DNA of 64,000 bases from Engraulis encrasicolus (Eukaryota > Chordata > Actinopteri > Clupeiformes > Engraulidae), in assembly GCF_034702125.1 (NCBI RefSeq), contig NC_085857.1, positions 55,930,714 to 55,994,713 of the forward strand, written 5' to 3'. The notes under the pieces were generated by a model. It saw only the letters and a program-made list of their open reading frames with translations. It ran no database searches and was not told where the DNA came from. A program made the position numbers and the translations under genes. Of this stretch, positions 34,748-44,791 are shown in pieces; positions within the stretch are counted from its first letter, which is position 1; each line of letters opens with the position of its first letter.

Positions 34748-34890
34748 TTCTGCCATTAAGACTCAGAGAGATAAATTCGTATTTAACGATTTAATGTTAA
34801 CATAGTTGACAATGGAATTGGCATAAGTAGACAGTATTTGGCGTAGGTCCAATCATCAGCCCGGGTCTTGCGCTGGCGGATCCAGTAGAG
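34748..34890. repeat. Left half of the 345-bp element, second copy
   Basis: Near-identical to 34393-34532. The match stops at CCAGTAGAGC|TGAG; on the minus strand the junction reads TTTTCTCAG|CTCTACTGG, which looks like a splice acceptor. Its partner right half is 18 kb away (52897-53037). Confidence 0.85.
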
Positions 34891-35119
34891 CTGAGAAAAT
34901 ACCGTAGGCGTAGGCGACGACAGGAACCCACCTAGAGCATATGAGGAGGACAAATAAATGAGACAAACATGAAACACTGCAAAAACCATGGGCAGCAACA
35001 GGCAGGCCCCCGCGGCCACATGAAGAAGTGGACATGGAAATCCCCTACACCACCACCAGTGGTTGCAGCTTGGGCACTTATGCAGGGCACTTATGCACTT
35101 ATATAGGGCGCCCTCACGG

Positions 35120-36760
35120 AGGGCAGTACATGAAAACACGAAGCAAGAGCCCTCACGGAGAGTGGCACGCTTGTAATAACCTATAGCAGGGCTATTCGAT
35201 TAGAATTTGCATGGCCACATTTCGAAAACGTGAAGTAAGAGTACTTTCGGCCATAACTAACGTGTGGTACAGACCGCTTTGAGTGCTTGTGACTTGTAAA
35301 GCAGCACCCGATTGCGGCGTATAATGCTACAGCTGGGGCCGCATGAGCTTGAGCGAGTAACGCGCCAGCGAGGCGCGGGCTCCGTTATGAGGAGCAATTA
35401 CACGAATGCGCCACACGGGGGCAGGGAGAGACTCTAATCGGGGCAGTGTGCGCGTGCCTCGGGGGCAGAGAAATAGATAGACAGACATGTAGAACAGAAA
35501 GAAAATAACGAACAAGGCAGACAGGCGCTCTCACGGAGAGCAGTGAGAGATTAACTCTAATCAGCGCAGCGTGCGCGTGTCTACTAAGAAGCAGTGATTG
35601 AGCCCCTCGGGGGCAGAGAAATAGATAGACATGTAGAACAGAAAGAAAATAACGGACAAGGCATATAGGCGCTCTCTCGGAGAGCAGTGCGAGATAAGCT
35701 CTAATCGGCGCAGCGTGCGCGTGCCTATGAGGAAGCAGTGATTTGCCTCACGGGGGCAGTGAAACACTAGGGAGATTGACATACGACACAGAAAGAAAAT
35801 AACGAACAAGGCAGACAAGCGCTCTCTCGGAGAGCAGTGAGAGATTAACTCTAATCGGCGCAGCGTGCGCGTGTCTACAAGGAAGCAGTGATTGAGCCCC
35901 TCGGGGGCAGAGAAATAGATAGACAGACATATAAAACAGAAAGAAAACAACAGACAAGGCAGACAGGCGCCCTCTCGGAGAGCAAGATAGGGAGGCAGAG
36001 AACTGCACGATAGCAGTGAGAGAGCTGCACGATAGCAGTGAGAGCTGCACGATAGCAGTGAGAGTAAGATAGGGAGGCAGAGAACTGCACGATAGCAGTG
36101 AGAGAGCTGCACGATAGCAGTGAGAGAGCTGCACGATAGCAGTGAGAGCTGCACGATAGCAGTGAGAGTAAGATAGGGAGGCAGAGAACTGCACGATAGC
36201 AGTGAGAGAGCTGCACGATAGCAGTGAGAGCAAGATAGGGAGGCAGAGAACTGCACGATAGCAGTGAGAGAGCTGCACGATAGCAGTGAGAGCAAGATAG
36301 GGAGGCAGAGAACTGCACGATAGCAGTGAGAGAGCTGCACGATAGCAGCGAGAGCTAGATAAGGACCAACAGACATACAGACAAACGCGAAACAGAAGGA
36401 AATAGCAGACGAAGGCAGACAGACGCTCTCACGGAGAGCAGAGCGTGATGAGCACTAATCGGCGCAGCGTGTGCGTGGCTACGAAGGAAGCAGTGATTGT
36501 GCCTCACGTGGGCAGTGAGATAGTATGCAAACGTGCATACGAAACAGAAGGAAAATGACGACGAATGCAGGCGGACGATCTCGCAGAGAGCAGTGCGTAA
36601 TGAGCGCTAATCGGCGCGTGCCTACGAGGGAAGTAGTGATTGAGCCTCGCGGGGGCAGTGAAATAGAAGGTAAACATACGTATGGAACAGATAGAAAATA
36701 ACGGACAAAGGCAGACAGACGTTCTCACGGAGAGCAGTGCGTAATGAGGGCTAAACGGCG
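35120..36760. repeat. ~146-150-bp satellite array
   Basis: Units contain CTC(A/T)CGGAGAGCAGTG, CTAATCGGCGCAGCGTGCGC, GAAGCAGTGATTG, GGGGGCAG and ACAGAAAGAAAATAACG. Anchor words near 35532, 35676, 35826, 35975, 36430, 36570 and 36728 give a 144-150-bp period apart from an internal VNTR. Long minus-strand open frames (up to 271 codons) exist in several frames at once and are repeat artefacts. Confidence 0.88.
35987..36357. repeat. 22-bp VNTR inside the satellite (13 core copies)
   Basis: The core CTGCACGATAGCAGTGAGAG occurs 13 times, some separated by an AGATAGGGAGGCAGAGA spacer that forms a higher-order ~60-bp unit. Each core can form a CTGC/GCAG mini-hairpin with a 6-nt loop. Confidence 0.93.
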
Positions 36761-36983
36761 CAACGAGCGTGCGTGAATGGTTCCCGGGACGAGAGCCAAC
36801 ACCAACACCTGTGAGGGAGGTTACCTTGTAGGCCGTTACGGAGTGAGCTTGAGCTTAGGACATCGGCAGGGTGAAAACTGGCCACCGCAGTGATATGATG
36901 AGCGTGTGCAAGATACCGAGGGTGATGGGTAGCGTAACTGTCGCGTTGGCATGGATTAGGCTAAGACTTTTAAGAGGTGAATA

Positions 36984-38286
36984 CAGTATATCACGAAAGT
37001 GAATACACCCCTCACAGTTTTGCAGATTTTTGAGTATATCTTTTCATAGGAAAGCATTACAGAAATGTAACTTTGACACAATGATTAGTGACCTTTTAAC
37101 AACATATTTAACCGCTTACATTTCTTGTTCACTCAGAAAAAAACAAAATACAGCCATTAATGTTTGAACATGTACTCACAAAAGTGAGTACACCCCAGAT
37201 TAAAATCCGGTAGAGAAGGGGCTATGTTGGCTCGAATCGTCTCGAAATGAAACGAAATAAAAAGGGATGACAAGGGAGGTCATCAGTGTGCGTTTCAACC
37301 TTTCTTTGCATTGAACTTTTACATTTTGAGTCTGCATCTGGCTTAAATAGATTGGTGTGAGATTTGAATGCAATCCTATGGAGAATATCATGATCTGCTT
37401 CAGTAGTCACAGTGCATGTTGACATGCATGTTCCTTTTAGGTGTATTTCAGATTGCCAATGTTGAGAGCATTCATGCATCCCCAAACCATGTCAGTCCCA
37501 CTACCATGCTTGGCTTATGAGAGGATACACCTTTTTTTGTAAAACTCACTTGTTTACCACCACACATGCTTGACACCATCTAAAGCAAATTTGTTTATCT
37601 TGGTCTCTTCAGATCACACAACATGGTTCCAGTGATCCATATCCTTGGTCTGTTCATCTCTCTTGAGACCAAGATAAACAAATTTGCTTTAGATGGTGTC
37701 AAGCATGTGTGGCGGTAAACAAGTGAGTTGTACAAAAAAGGTGTATCCTCTCATAAGCCAAGCATGGTAGTGGGACTGACATGGTTTGGGGATGCATGAA
37801 TGCTGTCAACATTGGCAATCTGAAATACACCTAAAAGAAACATACATGTCAACATGCACTGTGACTACTGAAGCAGATCATGATATTCTCCATAGGATTG
37901 CATTCAAATCTCACACCAATCTATTTAAGCCAGATGCAGACTCAAAATGTAAAAGTTCAATGCAAAGAAAGGTTGAAACGCACACTGATGACCTCCCTTG
38001 TCATCCCTTTTCATTTCGTTTCATTTCGAGACGATTCGAGCCAACATAGCCCCTTCTCTACCGGATTTTAATCTGGGGTGTACTCACTTTTGTGAGTACA
38101 TGTTCAAACATTAATGGCTGTATTTTGTTTTTTCTGAGTGAACAAGAAATTTAAGCGGTTAAATATGTTGTTAAAAGGTCACTTATCATTGTGTCAAAGT
38201 TACATTTCTGTAATGCTTTCCTATGAAAAGATATACTCAAACATCTGCAAAACTGTGAGGGGTGTATTCACTTTCGTGATATACTG
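36984..38286 (-). mobile_element. Tc1-derived foldback element, copy 2 (arms ~623 bp)
   Basis: Arms 36984-37607 and 37665-38286 are almost perfect inverted complements around a 57-bp spacer, with intact TA duplications at 36982-36983 and 38287-38288. The terminus is CAGTATATCACGAAAGTGAA. The spacer is inverted relative to copy 1. Read on the minus strand it gives the same transposase-like words (DHWNHVV, stop, SEETKINKF, DGVKHVW). Arms are far less diverged than in copy 1, so this copy is younger or homogenised. Confidence 0.93.
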
Positions 38287-38289
38287 TAT

Positions 38290-38845
38290 AGGTGCAGAGA
38301 CTAGACTATGGGTGACCTGGATCCCAGCTGCGCTCATAAAATTGAATGCCTAACATCGTACGAATTGAAGGCGTATTGAAATTTCAGGGCTTGGAGTTAA
38401 AGACCAGAAACATGCACCTGCCGGTGGGTGGTGAGGACTGAGAAGTGTTGAATCAAGGGGAAAAGTAGTGCAGTATAGAGCATGAGGACCGAAAGAGGCG
38501 CAGTGATGTGCAAAGTAACCATTACGCCTGTCCAGAGAGTATCGGACTTAGATGTTCTATCCTATGGGAGAATAGAGATGAGTGAAAATGAATTAGGGTA
38601 GCCAGGGTCACTGAGCATAAAGCCGGATCCCAAATGACGCCCTGTAGGCCTTCTGAGGACATATTGAGAGTGCACCAGGCCTTTGAACCTGTGATAAATA
38701 AAGGAAATACATGTAGGAAGGAAAGGCACATGGGCAGCGATGGGCCCCGACGTGTGGACGAGCATGACCATCTGAGCACCTGGAACGGAAGGATAGAGTT
38801 TACAGTCAGCGACAATGAATTCGAGACGATTCGTGTAATGAATTG
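38290..38845. other. Unannotated sequence between foldback and inverted repeat
   Basis: No recognisable gene or RNA; the open frames on both strands are short and overlapping. The last ~20 bp show weak inverted similarity with sequence just beyond 48989. Confidence 0.5.
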
Positions 38846-38886
38846 TTGAGAGGGGACCATTCGAACAAAACGTTGGACCATTAGTA
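38846..38886. repeat. 41-bp perfect inverted repeat, left arm
   Basis: Starts TTGAGAGGGGACCATTCGAA and is the exact inverse of 48949-48989. Weaker inverted similarity continues for ~20 bp outward and some way inward. It could be one end of a ~10-kb element or one of two inverted copies of a dispersed repeat. Confidence 0.9.
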
Positions 38887-39261
38887 GAAGGCATGGGGCG
38901 TTTCGTGCAGTACCTGAGGATTTTTCGTCGAAGACCTAAGGACGTTACGTTCAACCCATGCAGACCTTTCGTTTAACTGGGCAGATGTTTAGTTTAGTCT
39001 GCCTATTTTATTAGCCTATTATTTTTATATTTTATCAAACTTGTGTGCCTACCACCACAATGCAATGAAAACAAAAATCGAACCGTGTAGAAAGTGCGTG
39101 CGTGCGTCTCTATTTTTTTTAAATTATTTTTTTCATTTTAGTTAAGTTTTTTATCATTAGGCCATTTCATAGCCTATTTTATAAATATACTATATCGTAG
39201 CGGACTGCCTCTGCCTCCTCCGGAGTGAGATAGCAGCGTTACCCCCTGTGCACTACATCTG

Positions 39262-39840
39262 TCTATATATATATCTGAGTTATTTCTAATGTGTTGGTTA
39301 CTGATTTGTATTCATTTTTGGAAAGGTAAAGGCAGTCTTATTGTTGCCTAGCTGGCGCCCATGTCATAACTTAAAACAGCTGCCATTTACAATTGTCCTA
39401 AGACGTCAAACTGGTCCTGGATTAACGCATCACTGTTACGTTATTTGTTCTACTGTATGCATCTAGGCCTATATTCGTTATAAAAACAGATATCTTAGAA
39501 TGAGGTCTTATGAATGGTCCACCATGCTTAATTCCATAAAGCATGCCAAATGAACTTGAAAGAAATGCGAAATGAAAACAGCGTGTCAATGCAAGCTCTT
39601 TTTTTTTAAATCATAAATACAGTATGAAATAGTGATGTGAGCTGTTCCAAATTGAGAACAAGCGCACAAGTCTGCAAACAAGGGTTTTGCAAAAGTGCAC
39701 TACTAAAAATAAGACAAGATATTCGTTGTGATGATCTGAGTTTTTTCTAACGTGTTGGTCACTGATTTGTATTCATTTTTGGAAAAGTAACGGCAGTCTT
39801 ATTGCTGCCTGACTGGCGCCCATCTCATAACTTAAAACTA
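39262..39840. repeat. Pair of ~110-bp direct repeats
   Basis: 39262-39375 and 39736-39840 share GTGTTGGTNACTGATTTGTA, TTCATTTTTGGAAA and TAACTTAAAAC in the same order and orientation. The intervening sequence shows nothing recognisable. Confidence 0.8.
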
Positions 39841-39910
39841 AAGTCGGTTGCACCGCTACAATATCGACGATTTTTTTTTAAATGTAGGCCTACAACAGCT
39901 TTAAAGGTAA

Positions 39911-41119
39911 GGGATAATGTATTGTCCACACGCAGTGGTAGAACGCAGGTATACGGAGTATACCCACCAGTGATGCGCGGGTCGACGAAAAAACAAGACA
40001 CACCCGACCGCTTTTTTCCCTAGTCCGCCCGCTTGCCCTGCCCGCAAGAAATAGCCTATTCATGAAAAATATTGACCCGGCCCGCTTCCCGACCCGCCTT
40101 TGAAAATAGTAGCCGTGCGTCTTTATGAACACCCTAGCGTCATTGGCAAAGCACAATCACGTCAATAAAGGTCTTAAAAAAGGAATTTGCGTCAAGAACA
40201 AGACAGCTGTGCATTTCAACAGGAAATGTTGGATTTTTGAACTGAGGCCATGCAATGAGGACTGCCGACTGTCACCTGTTTATTTCGGTAACATCGTCGT
40301 TTGGATACATGGAGAAAATTAATCTGTAGGTTGGTGAGCAGACGGAGCCAGCCGTCAAGTGGATTGCCTCGTAGTCATGGTACGACACAGGAAATGAAAA
40401 CAAACTCTGTAAGCAACACATGAGTGCGAAACCATTACAATTGTATAAGAAAATATGTAGGCTATATCCACCACTGCACTGTTTAGAGAGCACCCTCTGT
40501 GTTCTTCAAAATGCACTCAATGGTTGCACCTGCTGCACCAGTTGCGCGCAGAAGATATTCGGCCGACGCAGGAGCCTCATTGAGTCTCCTGCAGAGCGCG
40601 TGGCACCATCGTAGTTATTCAGCCATATAAACTTTGATCTATTTCGCAAAAAATGTCCCTGTCTGCTAAAGTAAACTATAGCCTATTGGCTAGCCTATAG
40701 CCTACTTTAAAATTCGGCATCATTTCAAAGGTCCTGACCGACCGCACCCGACCCGAATTTCATTAAAAATAATATTTCATAACCCGTGCCTGCGGTCGAC
40801 CGCAGTTAATTGCAAGCGCCCGCTGCTTTCGGGTCAGCCCGCGCATCACTGATACCCACTTCTAAATTTTAGGGGATTCAGTATACCAACTTAAAATTGA
40901 TTGATCCATTATTTAGAATGGCATAAATATATACAGTATACCCACTTCAAAAAATGCGAGAATATACAGTATACCCACTTCAAAAAAGTAGACTACACCT
41001 AGACTACAAATATTTTCCTACGGGGCGAATAACACCCCCAATGCCGAAGGCGGAGTGCTGTTATTCCGCTTCGAAGGAAATATATTTTCCGTAGTCACGT
41101 GTGGACAATACATTATCCC
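39911..41119. mobile_element. Inverted-repeat element interrupted by a hAT
   Basis: GGGATAATGTATTGTCCACA (39911 on) and its inverse at 41098-41119 match over 22 bp. Removing the nested hAT and one copy of its target duplication leaves an element of about 317 bp with no coding sequence. A short tandem CAGTATACCCACTTCAAAAAA lies inside near 40930-40990. Confidence 0.7.
39968..40851. mobile_element. Non-autonomous hAT, 884 bp, nested
   Basis: Ends CAGTGATGCGCGGGTCGAC and inverse GTCAGCCCGCGCATCACTG, with an exact 8-bp duplication ATACCCAC (39960-39967, 40852-40859). Subterminal CCCGACCCGC-type words occur at both ends. No hAT transposase reading frame was recognised. Confidence 0.9.
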
Positions 41120-41249
41120 GCTTATGCCGCCTTTACCAACATTAGAAAGCATACATAGTAAACCAGTAGTTTATAGTAACATGTTTATTGCCATTTTATA
41201 GCATGCGCAAAGAAAGATAGTTCGTGGAACGCTCATAATTAAAAAAGAA

Positions 41250-41390
41250 AGAAAGGAGTAGCACACTGGAGCTGAATGCAGAATCAAAAACTGTATTAAA
41301 CAAAGCCGAAAAAAGTAAATAAAACCGACAGACAGGGGACAAACGTTTCGGTCAGCCCATCATCTTCCTTTTCTTCCTTTTCATGCTGCT
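41250..41390 (-). mobile_element. Probable solo Penelope-type terminal repeat fragment
   Basis: On the minus strand GAAGATGATGGGCTGACCGA then AACGTTTGTC resembles the GAAGA...GACCGAAACG tail of the Penelope-like element at 47.4 kb. No RT nearby. Assignment rests on this motif alone. Confidence 0.35.
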
Positions 41391-42676
41391 CTTGGAATTA
41401 CGCACCGAATAAGCTCAGGATATGAAATTGGCGCGGACGCCACCCCACCATTACGCGCATAATTTAAAAAGGTTAACAAGCAACAGAGTTTGGCTACTTT
41501 CTAACTTGTTACAGCCACATTGCGCTTCAAACTGTTTGCAGGCTGCCTCGTTCACTGCGCGATATCTACTAAACTCGGGTTCATAACAGGATCATTTCTA
41601 TCTGATCTGCGACAGTATTCCAGGCTACTTCACCCTTAAGGAAACTATCAAGGAACTCCTCACTTGTTACTCACATACTAGTGTTAATAAAATATGTCAC
41701 GACAGCGGCCGGCGGACAGTGACAGTTTGCTTTCTTGAAATAACAACATTCGGACAATAGTGTAGACTTGTGCGCTACACGCTGGGGTGGGGCAGGGCTG
41801 CTGTAGGTATCCATTGCGCGCGGCCGGTCTGGGAACTGTGTGTAAGTTGCATTTGGGTAGGCTATTGCGCGTGTTATAGTTGATTAAGTAATTGACGAGC
41901 CAACGTCCGGCAGCAGTGGCTGAGTGTGTAACTTAACTTAACTTAACTTTTGTAGGCTACTATCGTCCGAGTGTCTCCAGATTGTGATTATTTATTCATT
42001 TATTCAAAGAAGATAGCAGTTTACAGACGCTGCTGGTTGCATGGATATTGTGGTGGTTTTCCCTCCTAATTGTATTTTATGAAATTGTAAAAATAAAAGT
42101 ACCATAACCTTTACTCCCGTTGTCTGTCGTTCCTGAATCGTGGTCTAAATTTCACCTCTTACAATAGTGTCCAGTCCAGTGAATGACCCTGCATCCATGG
42201 CTAATTGGATAAAACATACTAAGTGGATTTATCACATGTGAAACGAGAAGGCAGAAAGTGCAATTAGTTAATAAATGAAACAGTGTACAGGTCAGTGCTT
42301 GCACAAAGTTGATGCTCGTTTGGTGAACTTCAAAACCTGCGCTGTATTCAATAAAAGCTGGGCATAACGCACATAAAGGACTGAAAATGAAAATACCCCT
42401 ATATGTGGTACATATTCTATGTTGTAGCCTACTTCAGTTGTTGGTACCCAGACTTGCATTTTTGTCGAGTAATGTCCATTTGAACCTCACGTGAAAGTAA
42501 CGGGGATTGTGCTGCATTTGGTGGATGGAGCTGATATTACGCACATAATTCTACTGAATAAACATCCAACTGCGACCCAAACGGTAACTTGTCGTGGTAG
42601 TCTATGTCGAATATGCCTTAATTTGGCTGTTTGCTATTCGCCTCTGGCATCATCCGAGCATGTGTAGTGCCAGACG
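41391..42676. other. Unannotated sequence
   Basis: No gene recognised. A short AACTT/AACTTAACTT run occurs near 41933-41950. Confidence 0.5.
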
Positions 42677-42862
42677 CCATTATGACCGTTGCGCGTAAAT
42701 ATTTGCAAGAAGATGGGGCCGTCAAACACAGTAGGCTATGGATACTTATTTAACGACTTTAATGAAGATGTCATGTAGACTGTTTGACGGCCCCTTCCAT
42801 AGGACAGCATCCATCCATCTATCCATCCCTTCCTCATCTTTACGCGCAACGGTAATAATAGC
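42677..42862. repeat. Two-step hairpin
   Basis: An inner perfect 14-bp stem GGGGCCGTCAAACA (42715-42728) pairs with 42781-42794. An outer stem pairs ATTATGACCGTTGCGCGTA (~42680) with TACGCGCAACGGTAATAAT (~42841), with a few mismatches. A TCCA-rich run (42808-42830) lies in the internal loop. It may be a decayed inverted-repeat element. Confidence 0.75.
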
Positions 42863-43177
42863 CATTACTTTTCTTGTAGACGTTGTGCGTAATATTTTAT
42901 TAATTATCGACTTATTAAGCAGCATTCTACTGTCCACTGCGTGGCCCTGTTGAAAGGGTTGCCTTGTCTATGCGGGAGGGGGAAGACTTCATGCCCATTA
43001 GCGAACACTTTGTTCTCAACAACTTCCCATTAAGAAATGTGTATTCTGAATGTGTTTGTCGCCGTTTTCAGCAAGCCTGGCGTCGCCATGAGGACCTGAT
43101 GTTTTCCACAGAAAACATGCATGGTTGCCACCACTTAAAAAGGTACTTGGAGAGGAGGCAAAACTGGTACAATTTAG

Positions 43178-43480
43178 GCTGCATTAAAGCATACTGTACA
43201 CGTTGTGCGATGGATGGAGACAAGTTTGGAATCGCTCCCTCTCTCTCGCTCACACACACACGCGCGACGTAATTCTCTGCACTCTTTGCAAGACTCTACT
43301 GTCACTTGACTCGTCTTATTGGATACCAGCCAAAATTGTAACCTAGATAGCCAATAGTTTCGATTGTGCTGCTTGGACTGGAGGTATTTAAACTGCTAAA
43401 ATGTAGGCTGCATTAAAGCATCCGCACGTTTCAACTTTCACGTTGTGCGATGGGTGGAGACAACTTGGGAATCGCTGTAA
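43178..43480. repeat. Short tandem duplication
   Basis: GCTGCATTAAAGCAT, CACGTTGTGCGATGG(A/G)TGGA and GGAATCGCT occur in the same order at ~43180-43235 and ~43407-43475, about 225 bp apart. No coding sequence recognised. Confidence 0.75.
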
Positions 43481-44215
43481 GTTAGAGATTTTTTTTAAAA
43501 CATAGGCTGGCAAGATGTAAATGACCTGCACTGCTTGAAAAAGACGATCGACTATGTGCCTCAGGCATCTTAAATACTAAAAACTAATAGGCGGGTGGAT
43601 TCGGTTTTGGAAATTGGAGAAAAAACATTAGGGCGGGTGGATAGCAGGTGGATTAGAAATTCTAAGAAGCGGTTGCGGATGAAATAATACATCCACCGCG
43701 CACCTCTAGGCCTACTCCACACGTAGGTATATTCCAGACCTACAGAAGACGGTAGCTAGAAGCGTTCATCTAAAAAGTTACCGGAAAGTCAGAAAACTCG
43801 CTGCATGACAACCAAATGTGCTCAGTAGATGCACGCTGCCCTGATTCAAAACTACAAGGCTGTGCTTGGTCCCGCCTCTCTCCCCGCAGCTGGGGCTACT
43901 CAAATACTGTTCCAGAAATGTAAGGAGTAGAAAGTAACATAGGCCTACAGATATTTGTCAAAAAATGTAACGGAGTAAAGTAAGGGCGTAAAAGTGAAAA
44001 AAAGCTTCTCAAATATTGTTCCAGAAATGTAAGGAGTAGAAAAACCTAGATAATTGTCAAAAAATAGAAGAGAATGGATGAGTGCATCTGTGGGGTAGTG
44101 TGAAAATATTCAGGTGCTCATCGGTTTCCAAAGTTGCAAACTTGTAGAGAGAGAGGGTCCGAGGCACTCTGAAGTCAATATTAAAAGTCCTTTATTTAAT
44201 ACATGGACACCATAA

Positions 44216-44256
44216 AGCCGACGCGTTTCGGTCGCGTACCGACCTTCTTCAGGGCT
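44216..44256 (-). ncRNA. Hammerhead-ribozyme-like motif in left terminal repeat
   Basis: Exact inverse of the motif at 47420-47460, so the same 41-nt core exists on the minus strand here. See that entry for the fold. Whether it is transcribed in this orientation cannot be seen from the sequence. Confidence 0.5.
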
Positions 44257-44380
44257 AATTAAAAAGTGAAGCAAACAGGTGAGTCCTTAATAATCTCAAG
44301 ACAGGTGACCACATCACGTGACAAGAGCCTGTCGCTACACTATTAGACACATAACACAGAACAAAGTGACACAAAAATAA

Positions 44381-44791
44381 ATAAATAAAAATAAATGTAA
44401 AAAAGCACATCAAGAAGATAAAGCTGAATTAGAGAACCACCTCAGTGACCAAATTAATGAACTTTCACAAAATTTGACGAAGGTTAAAATTACCAAATTC
44501 AAAAGGGATTTACAAGATTACACTGACGGCCAAGTCTACAAGTGGCAAAGACAGAGGCACACAAGTCGCGCTCCGAGACGGACACGCTCAGTATCATTCA
44601 ACTTGCCCAACTGTACTACAAGTGATGAGGACGAACCCACCACTCAATCTCGGGATACTTTTTTAGAGACTCGTGTGGACATCAACGAACAAAGAGGAAG
44701 ACCCGGAGGGGCAGGACGAGGAAGAAGACGGGGTGGGGGGGCACAGCCTCGGGAGGTGCTCCCACGCCAAACAAAAATGAGGAAACAGTGA
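44381..44791 (+). CDS. Upstream frame of the Penelope-like element: coiled coil and Arg/Gly-rich tract
   Basis: The frame is open from 44381 with no in-frame ATG, so its start is unclear (TTG at 44474 is the first near-cognate). It reads Glu/Leu/Asn-rich, heptad-like sequence (ELENHLSDQINELSQNLTKV), then a basic region, an acidic SDEDE patch and a GRGRRRGGG tract, and stops at 44789-44791. Just after the G7 run (44735-44741) the adjacent frame becomes the more protein-like one (PNKNEETVINLSDTE) and runs without a stop into the RT. The simplest reading is one N-terminal region of the RT protein, split by a 1-base change in the G run. A separate short ORF or programmed frameshift is the alternative. 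Confidence 0.55.
   Translation: MNKNKCKKAHQEDKAELENHLSDQINELSQNLTKVKITKFKRDLQDYTDGQVYKWQRQRHTSRAPRRTRSVSFNLPNCTTSDEDEPTTQSRDTFLETRVDINEQRGRPGGAGRGRRRGGGAQPREVLPRQTKMRKQ

Noticed and set aside
35561..36376. Long minus-strand open frame (271 codons) rich in Leu/Ser/Cys repeats
   Set aside because: It lies in a satellite with a 22-bp VNTR; other long open frames overlap it in different frames and there is no non-repeat protein-like segment.
43900..44065. Repeated TTGTCAAAAAATGTAACG and GTTCCAGAAATGTAAGGAGT words
   Set aside because: Short local repeats without a clear period or boundaries; noted only because they complicate the Penelope target-site call.
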